Shown piece by piece: positions 51,478 to 60,327 of a stretch of 64,000 bases of DNA (position 1 is the stretch's first letter; every line of letters starts with the position of its first letter). Source of the stretch: Novosphingobium taihuense (GTDB taxonomy: Bacteria > Pseudomonadota > Alphaproteobacteria > Sphingomonadales > Sphingomonadaceae); NCBI RefSeq assembly GCF_007830315.1, contig NZ_VLKJ01000006.1, positions 1-64,000 of the forward strand. The letters are read 5' to 3'. Below the pieces are notes generated by a model. That model saw only the letters and a list, made by a program, of their open reading frames with translations. It did no database searches and was not told where the DNA came from. The position numbers and the translations under genes are program-made.

Positions 51478-53429
51478 TTGAGCTGCTCCAGACGCGATTT
51501 GCGGTAGGCAAGCTTGTCGAACACCCGCAGTCGCTTGATATCCTTTGCCACGCGGCCGAGCAGCGCAAGCAGGCCGCCGAACGCGACGAGCAGTCCACCA
51601 AGCCACAGCAGCGGCACGAATGGTTTCCACCAGAAGCGCATCTGCCAGCGGCCGTCTTCGCCTTCGTTGCCGAGCACCGCGTAGAGCTGGCCGTTCCAGC
51701 GGGTGTGGAGCGCGGATTCGGTGCGCTCACCGGGCGGCGAGGAGAACGTCCGCGCCTGCGGGTGCAGGGTGACCGGCTCTCCTCCCTTGTAGGATGCGGA
51801 AACGGTAGCCTCGAGAGCCGTCCAGTTCGGCCCGGCGACGGGTTCGATGCTGAGCAGCTTCAGCTCGATCGGCCCTACGCTTTGCACATCGCCAACATTC
51901 ATTGCGGCGAGACGTTCTGTCGAAAACGCACTTTCGCTGGCTGCACCAAGAAGTGCCACAGCAATGCCGAAGTGGCTGATCACCATGCCCCACACGTTGA
52001 TCGGGGTGCGACGCAGGTTGCGCCCCCTAAGCGGGAACCAGCTCGCCACGGCAAGGGCGATACCCACCGCAATGCCGAGCATTGGCAGCAGGCGGATGCC
52101 AGGGGCAAAGACGACAACGGCGAGCAGAGCCAGCGCAGCAAGCAAGGCCGGAACCGCGACCGTGGCGGTGATGCGCCCCGGGTTGTCCTTGCGCCAGCGC
52201 AGCAGCGGTCCGACGGTCATCACCATCATCATCGGGATCGCGAAGATCGCAGAGACGGGATTGAAGTACGGCGGCCCCACCGAAACCTTGGCGCCGAACG
52301 CCTCGGTCAGCAGCGGATAGAGCGTGCCGAGCAGGACGATGCCGAGGATGCCGCAGAGCATCACGTTGTTGAAGACGAGACTCGCCTCGCGGCTGACGGG
52401 GCTGAACCGCTCGCCCTCGGTCACCGTCGAGGCTCGAATGCCGAAGAGCGCCAGAGCGCCGCCGATGTAGATCGCCAGCAGCGCAAGGATGAACGAGCCG
52501 CGCTCCGGATCGACCGCGAACGCGTGGACCGAGGTCAGGATGCCCGAGCGGACGAGGAACGTGCCGACCATCGACATCGAGAAGGCAATAACGCCCAGCA
52601 TGACCGTCCACGCGCGCAAGGCATTTCGGCTTGCCAGCACCGAGACCGAATGCAGCAAGGCAGTTGCCGCAAGCCAGGGCATCAGCGAGGCATTCTCGAC
52701 CGGGTCCCAGAACCACCAGCCGCCCCAGCCGAGCGTGTAATAGGCCCAGTAGGACCCAGCGGTGATCCCGATCGTGAGGAATATCCATGCCCCCAGCACC
52801 CATGGCCGCATTGCCCGGGCGAAGGCGGGCCCGACATCACGCGTGACCAAGGCGCCGATGGCGAAGCTGAAGGCGACCGAGAGACCGACGTAGCCGACGT
52901 AGAGCGTGGGCGGATGGAAGGCGAGGCCGATGTCCTGCAGCAGCGGGTTGAGGCCCATGCCATCAGGAGCGGGCTCGGGCAGACGCTCGAACGGGTTCGA
53001 GGACAGCAGCAGGAAGGCATAGAAGCCGAGGCTGACGAAGGCCTGCCCGGCAAGGGTCGCGATCAGCGTATCTTCGCGCAGGCGCTTTTCCACGAGCGCG
53101 ACGATCCCGCCCGAGACTGCCATAATCGTCACCCATAGCAGCATCGAGCCTTCATGATTGCCCCATGTGCCCGCGAGCTTGAAGATGAACGGCTTCATCG
53201 AATGGCTGTTTGCCGCCACCAGCTTGACTGACAGGTCCGTCTCGAGAAACAGGTCGATCAGCGCGAGAAACGAGACCGCGACGAGAGCTCCCTGCATCAC
53301 CGCAAGCGGACGAACCACGCCTGCAAGCACCTTCCCGCCGGGGCGAAGCGCCGAAATGCCGGCAAAGAGCTGCAACAGCGCAAGAGCTGCGGCCATCCAC
53401 AGGACGGCAAGGCCAATTTCAGCGATCAT
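51474..53429 (-). CDS. ccmF: Cytochrome c haem lyase subunit CcmF
   Basis: A 651-residue polytopic protein, the haem ligase core. The tryptophan-rich haem-binding motif is GWGGWWFWDPVENASLMPWL, with conserved histidines in nearby loops (WGNHEGSM, FHPPTLYVGYVG). The length is as expected for the family. It overlaps ccmE and ccmG by 4 nt each. Confidence 0.96.
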   Translation of the reverse strand: MIAEIGLAVLWMAAALALLQLFAGISALRPGGKVLAGVVRPLAVMQGALVAVSFLALIDLFLETDLSVKLVAANSHSMKPFIFKLAGTWGNHEGSMLLWVTIMAVSGGIVALVEKRLREDTLIATLAGQAFVSLGFYAFLLLSSNPFERLPEPAPDGMGLNPLLQDIGLAFHPPTLYVGYVGLSVAFSFAIGALVTRDVGPAFARAMRPWVLGAWIFLTIGITAGSYWAYYTLGWGGWWFWDPVENASLMPWLAATALLHSVSVLASRNALRAWTVMLGVIAFSMSMVGTFLVRSGILTSVHAFAVDPERGSFILALLAIYIGGALALFGIRASTVTEGERFSPVSREASLVFNNVMLCGILGIVLLGTLYPLLTEAFGAKVSVGPPYFNPVSAIFAIPMMMVMTVGPLLRWRKDNPGRITATVAVPALLAALALLAVVVFAPGIRLLPMLGIAVGIALAVASWFPLRGRNLRRTPINVWGMVISHFGIAVALLGAASESAFSTERLAAMNVGDVQSVGPIELKLLSIEPVAGPNWTALEATVSASYKGGEPVTLHPQARTFSSPPGERTESALHTRWNGQLYAVLGNEGEDGRWQMRFWWKPFVPLLWLGGLLVAFGGLLALLGRVAKDIKRLRVFDKLAYRKSRLEQLK

Positions 53430-53893
53430 TTGGTTTCGGCCACCACTTCCTTGGCCTGTGCGGCGGTCATATCGCCCATCTGGCGGGGAACGTACTTCTC
53501 GTCGTGCTTGGCGAGGAGATTGTCGGCCACGAAAGTTTCACCCTCCATGCGCCCCTCGGCAACCACGCCCGATCCTTCGACGAAGAGGTCCGGCGTGATG
53601 CCGGTATAGCGGACGGGCACGCGAGCCTTGCCATCGCCCACCACGAAATCGATCGTAACCCCATCAGCGCGGGTCTTGAGCGAGCCTTTTTCGACCATGC
53701 CGCCTAGCCGGATGGCGCGGCCCTCTTCCGGTCGGTCCTTCACCAGATCGCTCGGCACGTAGAAGTAGCTCGCCTGATTGGACAGGGCATAGGCCGCGAG
53801 CAACCCTGCCCCGACCAGCGCGACCAGCGCGATGACCAGCAACACGAGACGCTGGTGCTTGGGCTTGATGCCGCCGGAAGTACTGCTGCTCAC
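53426..53893 (-). CDS. ccmE: Haem chaperone CcmE
   Basis: A 155-residue membrane-anchored protein. An N-terminal helix (LVLLVIALVALVGAGLLAAY) is followed by an OB-fold domain with LGGMVEKGSL and VRYTGITPDLFVEGSGVVAEG. The haem-attaching His130 and the nearby Tyr134 lie in AKHDEKYVP. It overlaps ccmF and ccmD by 4 nt each. Confidence 0.96.
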   Translation of the reverse strand: MSSSTSGGIKPKHQRLVLLVIALVALVGAGLLAAYALSNQASYFYVPSDLVKDRPEEGRAIRLGGMVEKGSLKTRADGVTIDFVVGDGKARVPVRYTGITPDLFVEGSGVVAEGRMEGETFVADNLLAKHDEKYVPRQMGDMTAAQAKEVVAETK

Positions 53894-54030
53894 TTGCCCC
53901 TCACCTTATCCCGGCGACGTTCGGCACGCACCATGGCCGCAAGCGACCAGCCGACCAGCAGCAGCGTGCCGATCACGCCGATTGCCAGGGCGGCCGCCAC
54001 ATAATCCCACTGTTCAAGACCTTCGCGCAT
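53890..54030 (-). CDS. ccmD: Haem exporter protein CcmD
   Basis: A 46-residue protein starting MREGLEQWDYVAAALAIGVI, with one membrane helix and a basic C-terminus (MVRAERRRDKVRGK), the standard CcmD form. It releases holo-CcmE from the CcmABC complex. Lies 7 nt after ccmC and overlaps ccmE by 4 nt. The start at 54028-54030 is family-consistent; the longer frame overlaps ccmC. Confidence 0.9.
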   Translation of the reverse strand: MREGLEQWDYVAAALAIGVIGTLLLVGWSLAAMVRAERRRDKVRGK

Positions 54031-54037
54031 GTCTGCC

Positions 54038-54766
54038 TTATGCCATTGCTTTGCGACGCAGGCGCGCCTCGGCCTGAATGTCGGCCAGAAGAGTGCGCAT
54101 GCGCGCGAGAACAACACCGCCGAAGACAAGGCTGAAGCCGATCGCCGCAATCAGCAGCGGCCACAGGAACGTGCCGTCGATCGATGACCTGCCCATGGTG
54201 ATCGAGGGAGGCTGGTGCAGACTGTTCCACCACACCACCGAACGGTTGATGATCGGGATGTTGATTGCGCCAACAAGGCCAAAGATCGCCGTGATCCGGC
54301 TGCCGCCTCCGCCACCTGCCATATCGCGCTGCGCAGCGCCCGAAAGCGCGATATAGCCCAAATACAGGAACAAGAGGATAAGGAAGCTGGTCAGCCGTCC
54401 GTCCCAGACCCACCACGTGCCCCATGTGGGCCGGGCCCAGATCGAGCCGGTGGCAAGGCAGATTGCGGTGAAGGTTGCTCCGGGCACCGCAGCAGCACGC
54501 CCTGCGATGGCCGCCAGCGGATGACGCCAGACCAGTTCGACAAGGCTGGCGATAGCTATCGTCGACCAGCCGGCCATGCCGAGCCACGCAGCGGGCACGT
54601 GGATGAACAGGATGCGCACCGTTTCGCCCATCAGCCGATCAGGAGGGACGACGAGCACGCCGTAAAGCACGGCGCCCATCGAAAGCAGCAGGCCGGAGAC
54701 CAGCAACAGCGGCATCATCCAGCGGGCAAGGCGCAGAAAACGGGCGGGATTGGCAAAACCGTGCAT
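54038..54766 (-). CDS. ccmC: Haem exporter protein CcmC
   Basis: A 242-residue polytopic protein with six helices. The haem-handling motif WARPTWGTWWVWDGRLTS and flanking histidines in ILFIHVPAAWLG and VVWWNSLHQP are all present. It loads haem on CcmE. It is the first gene of the ccm set in this window; ccmA and ccmB are not adjacent, where a tRNA-His gene precedes it. Confidence 0.96.
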   Translation of the reverse strand: MHGFANPARFLRLARWMMPLLLVSGLLLSMGAVLYGVLVVPPDRLMGETVRILFIHVPAAWLGMAGWSTIAIASLVELVWRHPLAAIAGRAAAVPGATFTAICLATGSIWARPTWGTWWVWDGRLTSFLILLFLYLGYIALSGAAQRDMAGGGGGSRITAIFGLVGAINIPIINRSVVWWNSLHQPPSITMGRSSIDGTFLWPLLIAAIGFSLVFGGVVLARMRTLLADIQAEARLRRKAMA

Positions 54767-54934
54767 GGGCGCGGGGCAATCTTATCCTTCTCCCGGCGAC
54801 CCCCGCCGCCGGTCCAGCAGTGCTCTGCCACTTGGCGCGCGAAGGGGCAAGCGCAATGGCTGCGACCGACACCAAAAGGCTATGCCCCGGAGCGAGACCG
54901 GGGACAGCGAATTGTCTGAATTGTCAGGAGAGAA

Positions 54935-55012
54935 TGGGGCGACCGAGGGGGTTCGAACCCCCGACCTCCGGTACCACAAACCGGCGCTCTAACCAGCTGA
55001 GCTACGGTCGCC
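54935..55012 (-). tRNA. tRNA-His (anticodon GTG)
   Basis: On the - strand the cloverleaf is complete. The acceptor GCGACCG pairs with CGGTCGC, the D arm is GCTCAGCTGGTTAGAGC, the anticodon stem CCGGT/ACCGG encloses TTGTGGT with GTG, and the T arm is GGGGGTTCGAACCCCCT. The extra 5' G (-1) opposite discriminator C73, the histidine identity element, is encoded, as is the 3' CCA (54935-54937). It is transcribed toward ccmC. Confidence 0.97.
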
Positions 55013-55111
55013 ACATTGCTGCGCAAGAACATCCTGCGCGGGCAGGCCCCTTTGCAGAAAGGCGCGGGAAAGGGAAGCGGAAATTTTGCCTCGACACGAC
55101 TTGTCCGCAAA

Positions 55112-56098
55112 TCACCGGCTATAGCGGTCACCCCAGGTGCGGAAGGCCACACGTGGTGGATCGTTGCCGACATCGATCAGCGCCTGCTCGTCCAGCGTGA
55201 TCGAATCGACGGTGACCGACTGGGTGAGCGCAAACCATCGGCTGCGCACCTGCAGTTGGTTGAGCGGCAGGCCCGCTGCCCCTTCCCCGCCAATGCCGCG
55301 CAAGGCATCGTCCGCGCTGGCCCAGCCGAGTGCGGGACGAGCAGCCAGCAGGCCTCTCGCCCGGTCCGCCGGAATCGCGGTGGGTGCGATCATCGTCAGC
55401 AGAAGCGCCTGATCGGGCCGCAGCGTGTTGACGTTTATTGGTGAGAGGTCCGCGCCCGGCAATGCGCAAAGCCAGGGCCGCAGCCGTTCATAGAACTGCG
55501 GCGTCATGCCCCGGACGGCGCGAATCTCGCTGACGTCGCCGATCAGGCGGCCTGCAGTGCGATAAGGCGCAGGCCGTCCCTGATAGCTGTCGTCTTCGGC
55601 ACCGTTGGGCGCAGGCGTGTTGTCGGTATCGATCCAGTCGGCGACCGAATCGCTGATGATCGCAGCCTCCGCCTCCGGGATCGCAAGACCCTTCATCAGG
55701 CTGCGCATCTGGTTCAGGCCGACGAGACGCAGGCGGAGCGTGCCTTGCTCGTCGGATTCGACCAGCGAGTTGAGGTTGAAACAGTTTCCGGCATCGTCCA
55801 CCCGGATGGTCACGCTGCCGCGCGCCATGGGCAGCGGAAAGTCCCGGCCGAGCAGGCCGGTGCGATCCACCGTGCGCTCCTGCGAGGTTTCGACCAGCGC
55901 CTTTATTCGCGCCATCGCCAGCGTCTCGGCGCTGGTGGCATATAGCCTCGCCTGCGTCATCGCCTGCCCGTTTGCGGCAAGCCTTGCCGCAAGGTTCAGG
56001 CGATCGAGCATCAGCGCAGCGATCACGGCCATGACTGCCACCAGCAGCAGGACCGACAGCAGCGCTGCCCCCCGTTCCCTCGGATCGCCCGGCGTCAT
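55112..56098 (-). CDS. gspK: Type II secretion minor pseudopilin GspK
   Basis: A 328-residue minor pseudopilin. The prepilin-like N-terminus is RGAALLSVLLLVAVMAVIAAL, without the usual Glu at +5, as is typical for GspK. The large periplasmic domain has NLNSLVES, SDSVADWIDTD and SPINVNTLRPDQALLL, family blocks. It tips the pseudopilus with GspI and GspJ. Overlaps gspJ by 4 nt and ends the gspH-I-J-K run. Confidence 0.92.
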   Translation of the reverse strand: MTPGDPRERGAALLSVLLLVAVMAVIAALMLDRLNLAARLAANGQAMTQARLYATSAETLAMARIKALVETSQERTVDRTGLLGRDFPLPMARGSVTIRVDDAGNCFNLNSLVESDEQGTLRLRLVGLNQMRSLMKGLAIPEAEAAIISDSVADWIDTDNTPAPNGAEDDSYQGRPAPYRTAGRLIGDVSEIRAVRGMTPQFYERLRPWLCALPGADLSPINVNTLRPDQALLLTMIAPTAIPADRARGLLAARPALGWASADDALRGIGGEGAAGLPLNQLQVRSRWFALTQSVTVDSITLDEQALIDVGNDPPRVAFRTWGDRYSR

Positions 56099-56691
56099 TG
56101 GTAGTTGACCCCGACGAGCGAGACGATGCGCAACGGAGGTACGCCCCTTTGCGGTACCAGCAGTTCTATCGCCACGGGAAGTTCGGTGGATAGCTGCGGC
56201 TCCCAGCGATCGCGCCAGTTGCCATCCTGCGTGCGGAAGCGCACCGTTGGCGGGGCGATCAATGGCAGCACTTCAGCGCCGGCCTCAGGCGCAGCGCCAT
56301 CAGGGAATGGATAGCCGGCTCGGACCAGAGCCGTGGCAGTCACCCGATACTCCACCTTCTGCAAGGAAGGGCGTGGCGCTCCGTCGACATTATCCCAACC
56401 GCTCCGGGTGAAGCGGATCACGACGCCATCGCGATTGGCCTCGAAGGCCGGATGGGCCGCTCCGGACTGGTCACGCGACGGGCGCGGCACCGCTTGGGCA
56501 AGGTCTGCCGTCCACACCGAGAGGAACCGGCGCTGCGCGGCAATGCTCTCGGTCTTGTTGCGACTGGCAAGCTCCGCATCGACCGAGAACCGCAACAGTC
56601 CCAGCGCGCCGACCGCAATGACCGCAAACAGTGCAAGCGCGATCAGCATCTCGACCAGCGTGAAGCCGTTGCGGGGAGGAGGCCGGGTCAT
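56095..56691 (-). CDS. gspJ: Type II secretion minor pseudopilin GspJ
   Basis: A 198-residue protein with the type IV prepilin signal NGFTLVEMLIALALFAVIAV, including Glu+5 for prepilin-peptidase processing. The C-terminal part (SLQKVEYRVTATALVR, APPTVRFRTQDGNWRDRW) is GspJ-like. ATG 56689-56691 overlaps gspI by 4 nt and is preferred over a longer frame running across gspI. Confidence 0.9.
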   Translation of the reverse strand: MTRPPPRNGFTLVEMLIALALFAVIAVGALGLLRFSVDAELASRNKTESIAAQRRFLSVWTADLAQAVPRPSRDQSGAAHPAFEANRDGVVIRFTRSGWDNVDGAPRPSLQKVEYRVTATALVRAGYPFPDGAAPEAGAEVLPLIAPPTVRFRTQDGNWRDRWEPQLSTELPVAIELLVPQRGVPPLRIVSLVGVNYQ

Positions 56692-57068
56692 GAGCCGGGC
56701 AATCGGGTGAAGTCGAGCGTAAAGGCCTGGCTCGGCGCGCCCGGCGTCGTTTCGCGGACCGACAGGATGATTCCGAGGACGCCGGCATCGGCGCGCATCG
56801 CCACGATGCGGGTCCACTGGAACCGACGACCAGCGTTTTCGATGGTGCCACTGGCCGATCCCACCGGCGGTGGCGCGGGGTCGGTCAGGATTTCCGCAGC
56901 CATGTTCTGAGCGACAATCTCGCGCAGCAGCCGCTGGTCGAGGTCTGCCGTGCGCGAAATGCTTGCCCCTTCCATCTGCAGCAGGGCCAGCGCCGCTATG
57001 GCGAAAACCGCCAGTGCCACCAGCAGTTCGAGCAGGGTGAAACCGTTGGGGCTACGCTCAGCCTGCAT
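56688..57068 (-). CDS. gspI: Type II secretion minor pseudopilin GspI
   Basis: A 126-residue protein. Prepilin signal NGFTLLELLVALAVFAIAAL begins at residue 9; the mature part has RQWTRIV-like FQWTRIVAMRAD and the GspI length. ATG 57066-57068 starts 11 nt inside the end of gspH, an overlap consistent with co-translation. Member of the pseudopilus tip. Confidence 0.88.
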   Translation of the reverse strand: MQAERSPNGFTLLELLVALAVFAIAALALLQMEGASISRTADLDQRLLREIVAQNMAAEILTDPAPPPVGSASGTIENAGRRFQWTRIVAMRADAGVLGIILSVRETTPGAPSQAFTLDFTRLPGS

Positions 57069-57528
57069 CGAGCGTGACCTTGCCATCCCGGCGCAAGTGA
57101 ACCACCAGCGACTGCTCATCGCGCTTCAGCCGGATGGCGGCATCAGTGCCCGCCAGGCCCAGCGAATCGAACACGATCCGCTGCCTCGCCGCATCCGCGC
57201 TGGTTCCCTGATCCCAACCGGTGAGGTCGAAGCCTCGGCCGGGCAGTGGCTGCCATTGCCCGTCGACGCGCCGCTCGAAGTAATACCCCCGTTCGCTCAC
57301 CACCAGTGCAACCGGGCGCGCCCCAACGATTGCTTCGTCGCGTGCAGCCACGGTGCGTGCCGCGAAGCGCTCCGCCTCGTTGCGCAGATGCTTGTCGTCG
57401 CCCGAAAAAGACAGGACAGCGACCGAAGCCAGCAATCCCATGATCATCAACACAACCATCATCTCGACCAACGAGAAGCCATTGCGGATGGCGCTATGAT
57501 GGACAGGTGATGGCACGAAATCTCGCAT
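57058..57528 (-). CDS. gspH: Type II secretion minor pseudopilin GspH
   Basis: A 156-residue protein with prepilin signal NGFSLVEMMVVLMIMGLLAS after a 17-residue leader, then ERFAARTVAARDEAIVGARP, the GspH-type helix, and a beta-rich C-terminal domain. ATG 57526-57528 was chosen as the family-consistent start. It is the first gene of gspH-I-J-K here; gspG and the assembly genes (gspC-F, L, M) are not in this window. Confidence 0.88.
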   Translation of the reverse strand: MRDFVPSPVHHSAIRNGFSLVEMMVVLMIMGLLASVAVLSFSGDDKHLRNEAERFAARTVAARDEAIVGARPVALVVSERGYYFERRVDGQWQPLPGRGFDLTGWDQGTSADAARQRIVFDSLGLAGTDAAIRLKRDEQSLVVHLRRDGKVTLDAG

Positions 57529-57612
57529 GATGCACGAACGTGACGGTTTTACGACCAAGATGCCAGCGCGTTCAAGTTGCAGGCGGCACCGGGCTCGCGT
57601 TAGGACGACGCC

Positions 57613-58248
57613 ATGAGTACCGCTGCCCCCGAATCTCCGGCCCAGCGCCTGCCCGGCGTCACCGGCATTCTCAAAGTGCCTTCGCCGCGCATCGAAATGT
57701 TCATCCTGCGCGATTTCCTTTCGCCCGAAGAATGTGCAGGACTTGTCGAACGGATTGAGCGTGATCGACGCCCGTCCACCATCGCCGACGCGAATGGTGA
57801 CCACTACTTCCGTACCAGCGAGACCTGCGACCTGCCGATGATGGAGCCTGATGTGCTGGCGCTCGACGCCAAGCTATCGGCTTTGTCTGGCATCGACCCG
57901 ATCTTTGGCGAGCCGATCCAGGGGCAGCGCTATGACGAAGGGCAGGAGTTCAAGGCGCACACCGATTATTTCGATCCACACGGCGCCGATTACCAGCGCT
58001 TCTGCAGCGTTTCGGGCCAGCGCACGTGGACATTCATGATCTACCTCAACGAAGTTGAAGCAGGTGGCGCAACGCGGTTCAAGGTCATCGACAAGCTGAT
58101 CCAGCCCGAACGCGGCAAATTGGTCTGCTGGAACAACCGACGCCCCGACGGCAGTGTCAACCCGGCGACGCTTCACCACGCGATGAAAGTGCGCAAGGGC
58201 CTGAAATACGTCGTGACGAAGTGGTATCGCGAACTGCCCTGGCAGTGA
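57613..58248 (+). CDS. 2OG-Fe(II) oxygenase, prolyl 4-hydroxylase-like
   Basis: A 211-residue oxygenase. The metal ligands are His116 and Asp118 (FKAHTDYF) and His188 or His189 (TLHHAMKV), and the 2-oxoglutarate-binding lysine is probably Lys198 (GLKYVVTKWYRE). The size and order match bacterial prolyl 4-hydroxylase (P4Hc) family members. The substrate (proline in a protein, or another residue) is unknown. It is divergent from gspH and convergent with the MarR gene. Confidence 0.88.
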   Translation: MSTAAPESPAQRLPGVTGILKVPSPRIEMFILRDFLSPEECAGLVERIERDRRPSTIADANGDHYFRTSETCDLPMMEPDVLALDAKLSALSGIDPIFGEPIQGQRYDEGQEFKAHTDYFDPHGADYQRFCSVSGQRTWTFMIYLNEVEAGGATRFKVIDKLIQPERGKLVCWNNRRPDGSVNPATLHHAMKVRKGLKYVVTKWYRELPWQ

Positions 58249-58257
58249 TTGCGCAAG

Positions 58258-58698
58258 TCAGAGTTCGGCTTCCGCTTCACGAACGGCGCGAATCGTCGGC
58301 AGGCATCGGAAGAGCGTCTCGACATCCGGCGCTCCAAGAAGGTCGGTGAAGCGTGCCTCGTGCGCATCGATGCGGTTCATCGCCTCGCCTGCGACCTTCT
58401 CACCCTCTGGCGTCAGGGTAAGCGCATGGCTGCGCCCATCGAGGCGACGTCGATCGACAAGCCCACGCTCCATCAGACGCGAGATGATCGGCACCATGTT
58501 CGCCCGCTTGATCGCCAGAGCCTGACCGACTTCGGTCTGCGAGCAGTCTGGATTTTCGGCAATGACCAGCAAGGTGGTGACTTCGGCCGGACGCAGGTCA
58601 AGGTCTGCCAGTTCGCGCGAGAGATCGGCCATCATCACCGCCGAAGCACGGCGCAACTGGTAGCCAAGACGGCTTTCGAGAGCATTCGTCAGGGTCAT
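58258..58698 (-). CDS. MarR family transcriptional regulator
   Basis: A 146-residue protein with a winged helix. LRPAEVTTLLVIAENPDCSQTEVGQAL and the recognition region KRANMVPIISRLMERGLVDRR (about 76-96) are MarR features, with DGRSHALTLTPEG forming the wing. ATG 58696-58698 was chosen by family length. A GCTAT-N5-ATAGC repeat 14 bp upstream may be its own operator. The ligand and targets are unknown. Confidence 0.88.
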   Translation of the reverse strand: MTLTNALESRLGYQLRRASAVMMADLSRELADLDLRPAEVTTLLVIAENPDCSQTEVGQALAIKRANMVPIISRLMERGLVDRRRLDGRSHALTLTPEGEKVAGEAMNRIDAHEARFTDLLGAPDVETLFRCLPTIRAVREAEAEL

Positions 58699-58711
58699 GT
58701 CAAAGTGTTTA

Positions 58712-58726
58712 GCTATCGAGAATAGC
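58712..58726. promoter_or_regulatory. Inverted repeat upstream of the MarR gene
   Basis: GCTAT (58712-58716) and ATAGC (58722-58726) are separated by CGAGA, 14-28 bp upstream of the MarR start. The position fits an autoregulatory MarR operator, but the arms are short. Confidence 0.35.
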
Positions 58727-58754
58727 AATTCCAGACAAAAATTGAGCAAAAGAA

Positions 58755-58776
58755 AAGGGCGACCGAAGCCGCCCTT
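58755..58776 (-). terminator. rpmE terminator
   Basis: On the - strand AAGGGCG pairs with CGCCCTT around a GC-closed TTCG tetraloop, with T-rich sequence (TTTTCTTTTG) after it. It lies 26 bp after the rpmE stop. Confidence 0.85.
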
Positions 58777-58801
58777 CCCTTTGATAGCCTTGCCGCAGCG
58801 C

Positions 58802-59026
58802 TTAGCGCTTGAGCGAAAGACCACCGAAGCGCTTGTTGAACTGGGCAACGCGGCCGCCCTGATCGAGCTGGCGCGTACCGCCGGTCCATGCCGGGTGCGA
58901 AGTCGGGTCGATTTCGAGCGCGAGCGTGTCGCCTTCCTTACCCCAGGTGGAGCGGGTCTCGAAAACGGTGCCGTCGGTCATCTGCACCTTGATCATGTGG
59001 TAGTCGGGGTGAATGCCAGTCTTCAT
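58802..59026 (-). CDS. rpmE: 50S ribosomal protein L31
   Basis: A 74-residue protein beginning [21 protein letters not shown] and ending [18 protein letters not shown], the L31 form. It has no cysteines, so it is the zinc-free (C-) type. ATG 59024-59026 is the family start. A GCCGGT-TCCG-ACCGGC hairpin lies in its leader (59047-59062). Confidence 0.93.
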   Translation of the reverse strand: MKTGIHPDYHMIKVQMTDGTVFETRSTWGKEGDTLALEIDPTSHPAWTGGTRQLDQGGRVAQFNKRFGGLSLKR

Positions 59027-59125
59027 GTCGGATACTCCGGTGCGCAGCCGGTTCCGACCGGCCACAAGAATCTTTAAGGGCGCGCGCCTAGCGGAAAGCC
59101 GCAAGGTTGTCCAGCGTCAGCGGGA

Positions 59126-59599
59126 TCAGCTATCGGCGATCATCGCGGTGAAGCTGACCTCGCAGGTAACCTTGTCACCGATCATCGCCTTGCCAGCAAA
59201 CTTGCAAACGCGCGATCGCTTCTGCGTGAATTCGACATGCAGGTCGAGCAGGACGCCCGGCTCCACGGGATTGCGAAACTTGGCTTCCTCGATCGCCATG
59301 AAATAGACGAGCTTGCCCGACCCGGCGAGGCCCAGCGATTCGACCGCGAGCACGCCCGCTGCCTGCGCCAGAGCCTCGATCTGCAACACGCCGGGCATGA
59401 TCGGACGGCCGGGAAAGTGTCCCTGGAAGAACTGCTCGTTCATCGACACGGCCTTCACCGCATGGATCCGCTCATTGAGCGTGATCGAAGCGACGCGATC
59501 GACAAGCAGCAAGGGATAGCGATGCGGCAACGCCGCCATCACCTTGCGCACGTCATAGTCGGTGATCACACCCTGCGGCGCGCTCTGTTCCTCGGACAT
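59126..59599 (-). CDS. fabZ: 3-hydroxyacyl-[acyl-carrier-protein] dehydratase
   Basis: A 157-residue hot-dog-fold enzyme. The catalytic His61 and Glu75 lie in [17 protein letters not shown] at the family spacing, and [14 protein letters not shown] starts the fold. It dehydrates 3-hydroxyacyl-ACP. It is 26 bp downstream of skp, in the usual rseP-bamA-skp-fabZ order, though lpxD and lpxA are absent here. Confidence 0.95.
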   Translation of the reverse strand: MSEEQSAPQGVITDYDVRKVMAALPHRYPLLLVDRVASITLNERIHAVKAVSMNEQFFQGHFPGRPIMPGVLQIEALAQAAGVLAVESLGLAGSGKLVYFMAIEEAKFRNPVEPGVLLDLHVEFTQKRSRVCKFAGKAMIGDKVTCEVSFTAMIADS

Positions 59600-59625
59600 T
59601 CTACCCGGCCCCGACGTAGAAGGCC

Positions 59626-60327
59626 TCAGCGGCCTTCCGGTGCCTTCTTGGCGGGCTGTGCAGCTGCAGGCGCACCCTGCTGCTGTGCAGCCTGAGCCTG
59701 CTGTTCACGCTGCGCGCGCGGCATCCAGCCGGCAGGCGGCACGAGCTGCGCCGACGGGATCAGGACGTTGAGCTCGTTCAGGATGTCCTGATTGAGGTTG
59801 TAGACTTGACCAGCCTTGATGACCGACTGCGAATCGAGCACCAGCGTGATCTTCTTCTTGTCCATCGCAGTCTGGGTCGCCGCGTCCAGCTTATCGCCGA
59901 TCTGCTCGAGCACATACTGCTGCGAGAGGTTCAGCGGCTCGAGGATCTTCTGGATCTCGGCCTGGCCTGCCTGCTCGATCTGCTGGATCTGCTCGTACTG
60001 GGCCTGAAGCGCGGCGCGGTTGGGGTTTGCGGCCTTCGAGTCAGCCTGCAGCTTGTCGATCAGCGGCTTGAGCTGAGCTTCGATCTGGGCCTTGCGCGCG
60101 TTCGCCTGATCGATTTGCGGCTTGTAGGTCACCGGGCGCTGCTGCTGCGAAACCTGGTAGGCGTTCGAAGCGGCCACAACCGCAGGCGGGTTTGCTATGG
60201 CGACGCCTGCAGCAACGACTGCACCTGCCGCAGCGGCAGGAGCCTTGTCATCCTTGGCAGCAAATGCTGGAGCGGTAGCAGCAAGCGCAATGCCTGCGAG
60301 AAGCGCGGAAGCGAAACGGATTTTCAT
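59626..60327 (-). CDS. skp: Periplasmic chaperone OmpH/Skp
   Basis: A 233-residue protein with a signal peptide ([23 protein letters not shown]). The central part (about 70-165) is a long helical region rich in Ala, Gln and Lys ([40 protein letters not shown]), fitting the Skp prongs. Skp keeps unfolded outer-membrane proteins soluble on the way to BAM. The tail is Ala/Gln/Pro-rich. Its ATG shares a base with the bamA stop (TGATG). Confidence 0.88.
   Translation of the reverse strand: MKIRFASALLAGIALAATAPAFAAKDDKAPAAAAGAVVAAGVAIANPPAVVAASNAYQVSQQQRPVTYKPQIDQANARKAQIEAQLKPLIDKLQADSKAANPNRAALQAQYEQIQQIEQAGQAEIQKILEPLNLSQQYVLEQIGDKLDAATQTAMDKKKITLVLDSQSVIKAGQVYNLNQDILNELNVLIPSAQLVPPAGWMPRAQREQQAQAAQQQGAPAAAQPAKKAPEGR

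Noticed and set aside
51705..53138. A 477-codon + strand frame opposite ccmF
   Set aside because: Arg/Asp/His-rich low-complexity translation typical of antisense reading of a membrane protein gene.
54935..55012. tRNA-His as a phage or island attachment site
   Set aside because: No integrase gene and no duplicated tRNA 3' end is visible on either side.
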